Source of the DNA: Polymorphum gilvum SL003B-26A1
Lineage (GTDB): Bacteria > Pseudomonadota > Alphaproteobacteria > Rhizobiales > Stappiaceae
NCBI RefSeq assembly: GCF_000192745.1
Contig: NC_015259.1
Location: 2,061,001 to 2,125,000 of the forward strand
Direction of reading: 5' to 3'
DNA length: 64,000 bases
The notes beneath the pieces were generated by a model. That model saw nothing but the letters and a program-made list of their open reading frames with translations. It had not been told where the DNA came from and searched no databases. The position numbers and the translations under genes were made by a program. Of the stretch, positions 27,764-34,412 are shown one piece after another (position 1 is the first letter of the stretch; each line of letters starts with the position of its first letter).

Positions 27764-28101
27764 GACTGCCGAAGGGTCCAAGCTGTTCGGGCTCGCTTGT
27801 GGTCCGGTTCTGCGGCAAACGAGCGATGGTTGGGCGCCTGCGTTCGCAACATCCAGGAACGCCCAGGACCGCTCCTGCACCGCCCGCGCGCGGATCCCGG
27901 GACGGGTCGCTATGTTTATCGATCAGTGTCATACGCTTTCCGTGTCGACCGGGCAACTGTGGCAGGACGCGGGTCGGCCTCTGCGGATCGGCCGGTGGCG
28001 CGGCGGTGCGCGCGCCACTGGGCCCCGCGTGCCGGAGCTTCGGTCCTTGTTCGCCCTTGCCTCGGGCCGGAAAGCCGGATAAACCGCAGAACTTCAGGAG
28101 T
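27764..28101. other. 338-bp intergenic region without recognised features
   Basis: The segment separates the leftward CNNM gene from the rightward tRNA-Pro gene and must contain promoters for both. I see no convincing -35/-10 pair, hairpin with T run or repeat in it. Confidence 0.5.
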
Positions 28102-28178
28102 CGGGGCATAGCGCAGCCTGGTAGCGCATCTGCTTTGGGAGCAGAGGGTCGCAAGTTCGAATCTTGCTGCCCCGACCA
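28102..28178 (+). tRNA. tRNA-Pro (anticodon TGG)
   Basis: A 77-nt cloverleaf: acceptor CGGGGCA/TGCCCCG, D arm AGCGCAGCCTGGTAGCGC, anticodon stem ATCTGC with loop TTTGGGA (anticodon TGG, proline), T arm GCAAGTTCGAATCTTGC, and an encoded CCA end. Confidence 0.96.
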
Positions 28179-28311
28179 TTTCCACAGACCCGCCTTTTTC
28201 CGTCCATCTTCCGCGGGCTCCCGGTCACCGTGGCCTTTTCCCGTCCGGTACGGCTCTTCACAGTGCATCCCCTGCGCGATGGTGCGCATCTGTCGAAGGG
28301 GGAAGTTGCAC

Positions 28312-29013
28312 ATGCTTGCCGATGTCACGGAGGAAACAACGCTCGATGTGGTCCGCGCGATCGCACGACTGGAAGGCCGCGTGCGCGCGTGCGGCCTGAC
28401 GCTACGCGAAAGCGCCGATTTCGCCGCCTTCGAGGCGGCGGTTGCGACGACGCAGGACCGCTACCTGATGGAGGACTTCTCCAGCCGGTTCTTCGACCTG
28501 CATGGAGCGCAGGCATTCTGGATCGGCGCGCGCGACGAGGCTGGTGCGGTCGTCTCGGTGCAGGCGGCCAAGGTCGAGGACCTGCGCGACCGCACGCTCG
28601 CGGAGCACTGGCGCCAGCAGCAGCGGCGCCTGTTCGTCGATCCGGCGGCGGAGGCGGAACTGGGCACGGACCACGCCCGCGATGCCTTCTTCATGCACGG
28701 GCGGATCGCCTATCACGGCAATCTCTGGCTGCGGAAGGATTTCCGGGGCAGGGGCCTGGCCGAGACGCTGACCCAGATCGGCTTCCTGGTCGCGCTGGCG
28801 AAATGGTCGCCGGACTATCTCTACGGCCTGATGGCGGCGGCCAATGCGCTCAAGGGCTTCGGCCTGCGGGTCGGCTACCGGCGCTTCGTGCCGCGCGGCA
28901 CGCACTGGATCGCGGCCCCGTCCCACATCCGGCCCGACGACTGGCTGGTCTACTCGACCCGGGCGGATCTGATCACCCTGGCAGCGACGATCGCCGTCGA
29001 AGGTCCTGAATGA
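28312..29013 (+). CDS. GNAT-like protein of unknown function
   Basis: A 233-residue soluble protein starting at an ATG after AAGGGGGA. The central part has the look of an acetyl-CoA binding loop, NLWLRKDFRGRGLAETLTQI near residues 143-162, followed by a hydrophobic helix, so a GNAT-like acyltransferase fold is likely. The N-terminal half has no motif I recognise. The last 41 bp overlap the 3' end of the convergent gene at 28973-29494. No operon partner is evident; it follows tRNA-Pro by 133 bp. Confidence 0.65.
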   Translation: MLADVTEETTLDVVRAIARLEGRVRACGLTLRESADFAAFEAAVATTQDRYLMEDFSSRFFDLHGAQAFWIGARDEAGAVVSVQAAKVEDLRDRTLAEHWRQQQRRLFVDPAAEAELGTDHARDAFFMHGRIAYHGNLWLRKDFRGRGLAETLTQIGFLVALAKWSPDYLYGLMAAANALKGFGLRVGYRRFVPRGTHWIAAPSHIRPDDWLVYSTRADLITLAATIAVEGPE

Positions 29014-29494
29014 CACCGAAATAGGCGCAAAAACGGCGCTGGGCTCCGGGAACGGGGCGCAGCGCCAGGATCAGGCGCTCGAAGGCGACGTCATAGATGC
29101 CGTCGGCGAGCGTCACGCTTGTGCGGGCGTAGCCGTAATACGGCTGCCCGGACAGGGCGACCTGATAGCCTCGCGCGGCAGCCGCCTCCAGGTCCGGATC
29201 GGGGGTGCGCAGCACGTCGCGGCTCTGCAGCGCCCAGTCCTCGCCGAACAGGCGCCTCTGGGAGGCGTGGCGTCCGACATAGAAGATCGGCGGCGCGGCG
29301 TCGCTGGCGGTCGTGTCCGAACACAGGCTGAGATAGGGCATGTGGGCGCGCAGGCGGGCGTCGGCGACGCCACCGGACGAGCGCATGGCTTCGTAGAACG
29401 CTGACAGGAACGGATCGGCAAGCCCGCGCTCGATTGCAGCCGGGCCGATCTCCGTGAACACCTGCGGGGGCTTCAGCAGCGTGGCCAAATTCAT
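28973..29494 (-). CDS. conserved hypothetical protein, PAS-like size
   Basis: A 173-residue protein; the ATG follows GAAAGGG at good spacing. It contains PPIFYVGRHASQRRLFGEDW and VALSGQPYYGYARTSVTLAD followed by IYDVAFERLILALR, an alternation of beta strands and a helix that recalls the small PAS-like proteins (about 170 residues) common in Rhizobiales and Rhodospirillales, but there is no ligand or kinase motif. Its 3' end overlaps the convergent GNAT-like gene by 41 bp. Function unknown. Confidence 0.6.
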   Translation of the reverse strand: MNLATLLKPPQVFTEIGPAAIERGLADPFLSAFYEAMRSSGGVADARLRAHMPYLSLCSDTTASDAAPPIFYVGRHASQRRLFGEDWALQSRDVLRTPDPDLEAAAARGYQVALSGQPYYGYARTSVTLADGIYDVAFERLILALRPVPGAQRRFCAYFGVIQDLRRRSSLPG

Positions 29495-29544
29495 CCCTTT
29501 CACCTGGACTTGCGGACGGTTCCAGGCCGTTCGAGTGCCGGTGC

Positions 29545-29769
29545 TCAGCGCGTGAACGCCCTCACCAGCAGTTCGACGATATCGCAGAATTCGTCCCGAG
29601 TCGCGCGCGGCAGGTTGCGCGCGTCGCAGACCTGGAAGTCGACCGTCAGGATCATGTCCCACATGTCGGTCAGCTGATGGACCTCGACCTCGCGTCGGAG
29701 CCGGCTGAGCCGGGTATCGGAGGGGCAGGCGTGTTCAGGCAGGTACCGGGAGACGGATGACGGATGCAT
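29545..29769 (-). CDS. small hypothetical protein
   Basis: A possible 74-residue protein, basic and helical in its second half (VEVHQLTDMWDMILTVDFQV ... EFCDIVELLVRAFTR). The ATG at 29769 lacks a ribosome site, as does an alternative start at 29793, so whether it is translated is uncertain. It lies 50 bp upstream of the 28973-29494 gene on the same strand and could be its leader gene. I do not recognise a family. Confidence 0.4.
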   Translation of the reverse strand: MHPSSVSRYLPEHACPSDTRLSRLRREVEVHQLTDMWDMILTVDFQVCDARNLPRATRDEFCDIVELLVRAFTR

Positions 29770-30082
29770 TCTTAGGGGTCTTCTCGCGCGCATTCGACCG
29801 ACGACAGGTTATCGGCCGCGCAAGAATAGCGGCAAGCCTGCCGCAGCGACAGCAATCCTGGGTGCGCGGGCAGGTTGCAATTCGTACGGTGTTCGCCGGC
29901 GGTCGAAAGGGCGAGCGCTGAGGAGGTACGGTCGGGACCAGACTGCGCTGTCATCGGGACACGAAAGCGTCGCAGGGCGGCGAAGCCTTGTTGACTTCCG
30001 GCTCAAAGACGGGAAAAACGGTTCGGATCCAAACGGTCCGGAGGCGCTCCGGCCGCGCGGCGTGTCAGCGGGAAATGCGGGA
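29770..30082. other. 313-bp intergenic region without recognised features
   Basis: Lies between the leftward small hypothetical gene and the rightward NDUFS4-like gene. It presumably holds divergent promoters; no clear boxes, hairpins or repeats were found. Confidence 0.45.
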
Positions 30083-30388
30083 ATGGTTGCGCGCATCTAT
30101 CGACCGGCCAAGACGGCCATGCAGTCCGGCAAGGCGAAGACCCAGCGCTGGGTGCTCGACTACGAACCGGAGATCGCCCGTTCGGTGGAGCCCCTGATGG
30201 GCTATACCTCGTCGGCCGACATGAAGCAGCAGATCCGGCTCTATTTCGACAGCTGCGAGGATGCGGTGGCCTATGCCCGCCGCAACGCCATCCCCTACCG
30301 GGTCGAGCCGGCAAAGGAGCGCAAGGTGCGCGGCGCCTCCTATTCGGACAATTTCCGCTTCGACCGCAGCGCGCCCTGGACGCACTGA
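30083..30388 (+). CDS. NADH dehydrogenase accessory subunit, NDUFS4-like (ETC complex I family)
   Basis: A 101-residue protein of the ETC_C1_NDUFA4/NDUFS4 family, the 18-kDa accessory subunit of complex I kept in alphaproteobacteria. Family markers are ARIYRPAKTAMQSGKAKTQR at the start, WVLDYEPE, the GYTSSADMKQQIRLYFDS helix and the C-terminal YSDNFRFDRSAPWTH. It should sit on the peripheral arm of the membrane NADH:quinone oxidoreductase. The ATG at 30083 matches the usual family N-terminus better than a GTG at 30062. The gene is single, as in most relatives, and is followed by tRNA-Arg. Confidence 0.92.
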   Translation: MVARIYRPAKTAMQSGKAKTQRWVLDYEPEIARSVEPLMGYTSSADMKQQIRLYFDSCEDAVAYARRNAIPYRVEPAKERKVRGASYSDNFRFDRSAPWTH

Positions 30389-30440
30389 CGGCGTATGCCG
30401 GTCCGGTGCGGCGGTCGCGCCGTGCCGATCCGGGATAGCC

Positions 30441-30517
30441 GGCCCCGTAGCTCAGCTGGATAGAGCACCGGCCTTCTAAGCCGATGGTCGCAGGTTCGAA
30501 TCCTGCCGGGGTCGCCA
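30441..30517 (+). tRNA. tRNA-Arg (anticodon TCT)
   Basis: A 77-nt cloverleaf: acceptor GGCCCCG/CGGGGTC, D arm AGCTCAGCTGGATAGAGC, anticodon stem CCGGC with loop CTTCTAA (anticodon TCT, arginine AGA codon), T arm GCAGGTTCGAATCCTGC, encoded CCA end. Confidence 0.96.
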
Positions 30518-30683
30518 TTCCTTCAAGGGGTTGGGGCGAGATTTTCGCTCGATCCGTGAAGCGTTGCGGGGATCGCGCCGACGCGGCTGCTTGGCCCGAG
30601 CGTGGGTCCGATGAGCGGGAGCAGGCAGGCGGAAGCCGGAGCGTCTCGATCCCGCTGCGGACATCGTCGGCACCATGCGACAG

Positions 30684-30715
30684 AAAAAGCCGGGGCGCGG
30701 ATGCGCACCGGCTTT
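30684..30715 (-). terminator. rho-independent terminator of the 30806-31036 gene
   Basis: On the minus strand AAAGCCGG (30715-30708) and CCGGCTTT (30693-30686) pair around a 14-nt loop and run into two further T residues. It lies about 90 bp past the stop of the small leftward gene. Confidence 0.65.
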
Positions 30716-30805
30716 CGCGGCTCGCGTGAGAGTTCAACGGATCGGCAGGTCGGACGCCTTCGTCAATTCCGAACCTCGACCGATGCCATCGGGCGGGACG
30801 CGCCG

Positions 30806-31036
30806 TCAGTTGGCGATCTTGCCGCCGAGTGGGGTCAGCTTGGCCTTCAGTGCGGCGTTGATCGCCTCGGAATCCTCGTCGAGCGCGCTCATGGCCAGAT
30901 CGAGAAGATAGGCACAGAAGGTACGTCCGTCCTTTTCCGCCTCGCGACGGGTGAAATAGATCATCCGCTTGAGCGAATCGGTCGCGAGTTCGCTGTCGAG
31001 GGCGTCGGGACTTTTCACTTCGGCAACTTTCGACAT
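30806..31036 (-). CDS. small conserved hypothetical protein
   Basis: A 76-residue, mostly helical cytoplasmic protein starting at an ATG six bases after AGGAA. It contains LATDSLKRMIYFTRREAEKD and TFCAYLLDLAMSALDEDSEA, and no transmembrane or catalytic motif. A hairpin terminator follows it, which supports it being a real transcription unit. Small helical proteins of this style occur widely in Rhizobiales without a known role. It is divergent from the BTAD regulator gene, 215 bp away. Confidence 0.6.
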   Translation of the reverse strand: MSKVAEVKSPDALDSELATDSLKRMIYFTRREAEKDGRTFCAYLLDLAMSALDEDSEAINAALKAKLTPLGGKIAN

Positions 31037-31251
31037 GAGGTTCCTACCGTCTTTCCCTGGGTGGCAGCGAGGAGCACGCCGCCAAACTGCATCCTGCACG
31101 GCGATGATGGTTTTGCCGCGTGAAACTTGCGTGATACGGTGGAAGTGACTCGGACCTGCCGGCTACGGTTGACGAGAAGCGCCGAGTGTGTGCGGCCCGA
31201 TGGCGGTTTTCGATGACTGGGGCGGGGCGATGCTCCTGAACGGATAGCTCA

Positions 31252-33252
31252 ATGGGGGACAGGCTTTACTTCCAGACTTTGGGGCAACCGCGGCTGATCC
31301 GAGCGGACGGTACGCCGGTCGCGCTGAAGACGCGCAAGGCGCTGGCCCTGCTCGGCTATCTTGTGCGCCGACCGGGCCAGACGGAAACGCGCGGTGAACT
31401 CGGCGCGCTGCTGTGGAGCGACGCCGATCGGGCCAAGGCGGCGGTCTCCCTGCGCCAGGCCCTGCGCCACATCCGCCGGGCGGAGGACGAAATCGGCATG
31501 CGGCTGGTCGAGGCGTCGCCGACCAGCCTTTCGCTGCGTCCCGACACCATGACGACCGACCTCGAGGCGCTGTCGCGCGGACTCGGTGACGCCGATCCGG
31601 CGACGATCCGTGCCGCGGCGCGGTTGTGGGAAGGCGATTTCCTGTACGGATTCGATGCGCTCGACCCGGTCTTCGCCGAGTGGCTGTCCGTCGAACAGGA
31701 TCGCGTCCGATCCGATCTCGGCGACTGGGCGATCCGTATCCTGGAGGATCTCGGGTCGCGGGCCGGCATCGACCAGCGCGAGGCCCTGGCCCGCTTCCTG
31801 CTGGCGCTGGATCCGACCCACGAGTTCGCTCACAAGACCCTTATCCGCCTGTATATCGACCAGGGGTTGAAGGAACGCGCGCTGCGCCAGTACCGGGACT
31901 GCGTACGCGAGCTCAAGGCGCATCTCGACATAGAGCCGAGCGCGGAAATCCGCCAGCTGGTCGAGAACGACGGGGCCGGCGCCGCGGTCCGTGCGCCGAC
32001 GCGCGCCTCCGAGGCGCTGATGGGATCGGCGGAGGTCGACCTGCCCAGCCTGCGGCGCGACATCGTCCTGCCGGTGATCTCGATCGCTAATTTGACCTAC
32101 GGCAAGGACTACGACTACCGCGCCCATTCGCTGCGCGACGAGGTCATCGCGGGCTTGTCCGCCTACCGGTGCTTCGAGCTCTACGAGGCGGCTTACTGGG
32201 GCGACGACGAAACGCCGGCGCCGACCCGCGTCGAGGGCGGCGAGCTCGGCAGCTTCATCCTGCGCTTCCGCAAGGACCGGATGATCAACCGCATCTACGT
32301 TCAGCTCGAAAACCGCTCGTCCGGCCAGATCGCCTTCAACGAGGTCGTCGATCTGGAAACGATCCGCGATGCGGACGATCGCGCGGAGGCGGTGTTCCGG
32401 ACCGTCAGTCGGGTGCATTCGCATATCATCGGACGGTTGCGCCAGCGCCCCGGCCGGACGCCGTTCGCGCGCTGGTGCCAGGCCGAGGCGCTGATCTGGG
32501 AGTTCAACCGCCAGGCGGACGAGAAGGCGTTCTCGATCCTCAGCGAACTGGAGGAGAGCTTTTCCAGCTTCAGTCTGATCTATGCCGGCAAGGCGTCGAT
32601 CACCCTCAAGCAGCTGCGTTTCTATCCGACCGCCGGCGTCGAGGCGATCGACCTGCGCGGTGTGCTGGCGCAGGCGGAGAAGGCCGTTCTGCTCGACCCC
32701 TGGCAGGTCATCAACCATCGCATGTTCGGCTGGTTGTCGCTGCAGTGCGGACATCATGACGACGCCCGGCGGGCTTTCGACCAGGCGCTCAAGCTCAATC
32801 CGCTGGATCCGATGAACGTCATGTCCGCCGCCGAGGCGATGGCCTATCTCGGCGACGTCCGCGCGGCGCGCAGCCACGCCGAGCGGGCCTTCCGCCTGCT
32901 CAACACGGTGCCTCGCATCCTCTACGACTATCTGGCCAACATCCAGTTCGCTGCCGGGGACTACGACCAGTGCGTCACCTTCCTCGAACGGGCGCCGATC
33001 GACAGCATGCCGAGCCTCGTGACGCGTGTCGCTGCTCTGACCTGCACCAACCGGCCCGAGGAGGCGGAGTTCGCCCTGTCCCGCCTGCTGGCGCGTTTCG
33101 AACAGCAGTTCGGGTCGCGACCGCAGTACGCGTCCGGCGAGATCCAGGCCTGGCTCAAGCGCGTGAACCTGTTCAGCCACCCGGAGGCGCATCGCAGTTT
33201 CCAGAACGCCTTTGACGTGATCTCGAACACGTTGCATGGCCGCTATCCGTGA
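31252..33252 (+). CDS. BTAD/SARP-like transcriptional regulator with TPR-type C-terminus
   Basis: A 666-residue regulator. Residues 5-95 form a winged-helix DNA-binding domain of the OmpR/SARP type (YFQTLGQPRLIRADGTPVAL ... TRKALALLGYLV). Residues 100-245 are a bacterial transcriptional activation domain of TPR-like helices (LWEGDFLYGFDALDPVFAEW, EFAHKTLIRLYIDQGLKERA, LREL-type ending). The rest is a long helical-repeat sensor part with no nucleotide-binding loop. In alphaproteobacteria such proteins are usually standalone activators near specialised gene clusters. Its stop is 20 bp from the stop of the convergent precursor gene, so it plausibly controls the YcaO/precursor island; that is inference. 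Confidence 0.85.
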   Translation: MGDRLYFQTLGQPRLIRADGTPVALKTRKALALLGYLVRRPGQTETRGELGALLWSDADRAKAAVSLRQALRHIRRAEDEIGMRLVEASPTSLSLRPDTMTTDLEALSRGLGDADPATIRAAARLWEGDFLYGFDALDPVFAEWLSVEQDRVRSDLGDWAIRILEDLGSRAGIDQREALARFLLALDPTHEFAHKTLIRLYIDQGLKERALRQYRDCVRELKAHLDIEPSAEIRQLVENDGAGAAVRAPTRASEALMGSAEVDLPSLRRDIVLPVISIANLTYGKDYDYRAHSLRDEVIAGLSAYRCFELYEAAYWGDDETPAPTRVEGGELGSFILRFRKDRMINRIYVQLENRSSGQIAFNEVVDLETIRDADDRAEAVFRTVSRVHSHIIGRLRQRPGRTPFARWCQAEALIWEFNRQADEKAFSILSELEESFSSFSLIYAGKASITLKQLRFYPTAGVEAIDLRGVLAQAEKAVLLDPWQVINHRMFGWLSLQCGHHDDARRAFDQALKLNPLDPMNVMSAAEAMAYLGDVRAARSHAERAFRLLNTVPRILYDYLANIQFAAGDYDQCVTFLERAPIDSMPSLVTRVAALTCTNRPEEAEFALSRLLARFEQQFGSRPQYASGEIQAWLKRVNLFSHPEAHRSFQNAFDVISNTLHGRYP

Positions 33253-33271
33253 GCGGGCGCTGCGTCCCGGA

Positions 33272-33568
33272 TCAGTTGAGCGCCTGGGGCACCAGGCTCC
33301 GCGCCAAGCCCGACAGGTAGTCTGCATCGCCTGCCTCCACCCTCCGTGCGTTGAGGCGGTAGGGCAGCACGACATGGGTCTTCGCCGCGCTGTCGGAGAC
33401 GACCTTGAAATCGATCAGCGCGATCGTGTCATCGGACAGGCCTGCTCGCCTCAGGCATCCCTTCGGGTCGTCGATCAGGGCCTGGCGCTTGGCGGCGTCG
33501 ATCGCGGCCTCGCCGAGCAGACGGCCGAGCGCCTGCACGTCGGCAGGCCGATAGGGAAAACGCGCCAT
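33272..33568 (-). CDS. NHLP-like putative RiPP/TOMM precursor peptide B
   Basis: A 98-residue small protein whose central part resembles nitrile-hydratase-like leader peptides (NHLP): KRQALIDDPKGCLRRAGLSD, then FKVVSDSAAKTHVVLPYRLN, the D...HVVLP pattern of NHLP leaders. The tail AGDADYLSGLARSLVPQALN has no Gly-Gly cleavage site and only one Ser and no Cys, so it is a poor heterocycle substrate by itself. It is paralogous to the peptide at 33728-34030. Tandem pairs of this style next to a cyclodehydratase recall the BMA_0021/BMA_0022 family of putative TOMM bacteriocins (from memory). Start supported by GGAG eight bases upstream. Confidence 0.7.
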   Translation of the reverse strand: MARFPYRPADVQALGRLLGEAAIDAAKRQALIDDPKGCLRRAGLSDDTIALIDFKVVSDSAAKTHVVLPYRLNARRVEAGDADYLSGLARSLVPQALN

Positions 33569-33727
33569 GTCGGCACTCCGGCTTGTGGGGGACGGCAGTT
33601 CCGGCCGGCCCTCCGGGAACGCGGCCACGACGCCCCGCTACCGCACCATGTGGACGCGGACGGGAGGCAGACGCGGGCTTGCGGATCGTGGCTGCGCCCG
33701 CGTGGGGAGCGGGCGCAGCGGCTCGGA

Positions 33728-34030
33728 TTATTCCGGCAGCACGTCGTAGAAGCAGGAGCCGAGCGCCTTGCGGCCGAGCTCTTCCAGGTATGCCTCGTCG
33801 CCGGCAGCGATCTTCGCGGTGTCGACCGAGGCGGGAACAACGAGATGAACCAAGTCGGCGGCGTCGGCGCAGACTTCGATCCGGCCGAGGGTCTCGGCCG
33901 ACACGCCGGCATCGCTCAGGGCGGCGCGGGTGTCCTCGAGGCGTTCGGCGCGCGTGTCGGCCTTGCCGACGATCCGGGCGACGGTGGCGCCAAGGGCGAG
34001 CATGGTGTCGCGGGTGATTTCCTGGTTCAT
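33728..34030 (-). CDS. NHLP-like putative RiPP/TOMM precursor peptide A
   Basis: A 100-residue small protein, first gene of the leftward pair. It shares the leader-like half with peptide B (VCADAADLVHLVVPASVDTA versus VVSDSAAKTHVVLPYRLNAR) and the AGDxxYLxxL segment after it. The C-terminus, RKALGSCFYDVLPE, contains an adjacent Ser-Cys pair that a YcaO cyclodehydratase could convert to an oxazoline/thiazoline. The start is an ATG after GAAAGAGG. A 159-bp gap separates it from peptide B. Assignment as a precursor rests on the paired paralogy, the NHLP-like pattern and the YcaO gene; modification has not been shown. Confidence 0.7.
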   Translation of the reverse strand: MNQEITRDTMLALGATVARIVGKADTRAERLEDTRAALSDAGVSAETLGRIEVCADAADLVHLVVPASVDTAKIAAGDEAYLEELGRKALGSCFYDVLPE

Positions 34031-34412
34031 GACTGGCCTCTTTCCTGTTGTCTCACCTGGTTGACGTCGCTCCGGTTCAGGCGGGCAGGCGAGGGCGGTA
34101 TGCTTTCATCCGCGGATCTCGACGGCGCCTGGTCCGGTTTGTTTTGGCTCGGCCGTTCGGCACGGCCAGGGTTGCCGCAAACTGCCTGCGGCAATTCGAC
34201 TTCGAAAGGAGCTCAGATCTTTCCTGTTGCAGAGATCGTCTGCATTTTTGCAGACGAAATCGCACATTAACCCTATAGAATACTTCTAAAGGGTGTTCGG
34301 AATGATCTGAAGTTCATTCGAAATACTTCCTTGGATCAAAATCTTCGCCGCGGTGGCGGCTTTGGGCAAGAGGCGGCGCATACTACGTCCTGCTGTCAAC
34401 TAGAGGTGGTCT
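34031..34412. promoter_or_regulatory. AT-rich divergent control region of the precursor and ycaO genes with stacked inverted repeats
   Basis: This 382-bp spacer is conspicuously AT-rich from about 34200 to 34345 compared with the surrounding GC-rich DNA. It holds a perfect hairpin sequence CGTCTGCA-TTTT-TGCAGACG (34237-34256), a second inverted repeat CCCTATAGAA/TTCTAAAGGG (34271-34293), and a third imperfect one based on TTCGGAATGA and TTCATTCGAA (about 34296-34321). They lie between the start codons of precursor A and ycaO and are likely operators or leader hairpins. No coding sequence is supported. Confidence 0.6.

Noticed and set aside
27799-28311. N-terminal extension of the GNAT-like gene back through tRNA-Pro
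   Set aside because: The frame stays open across the tRNA gene by chance; the ATG at 28312 has a good ribosome site.
29770-30082. Small genes in the spacer left of the NDUFS4-like gene
   Set aside because: Open frames exist on both strands but none has a ribosome site, motif or plausible composition.
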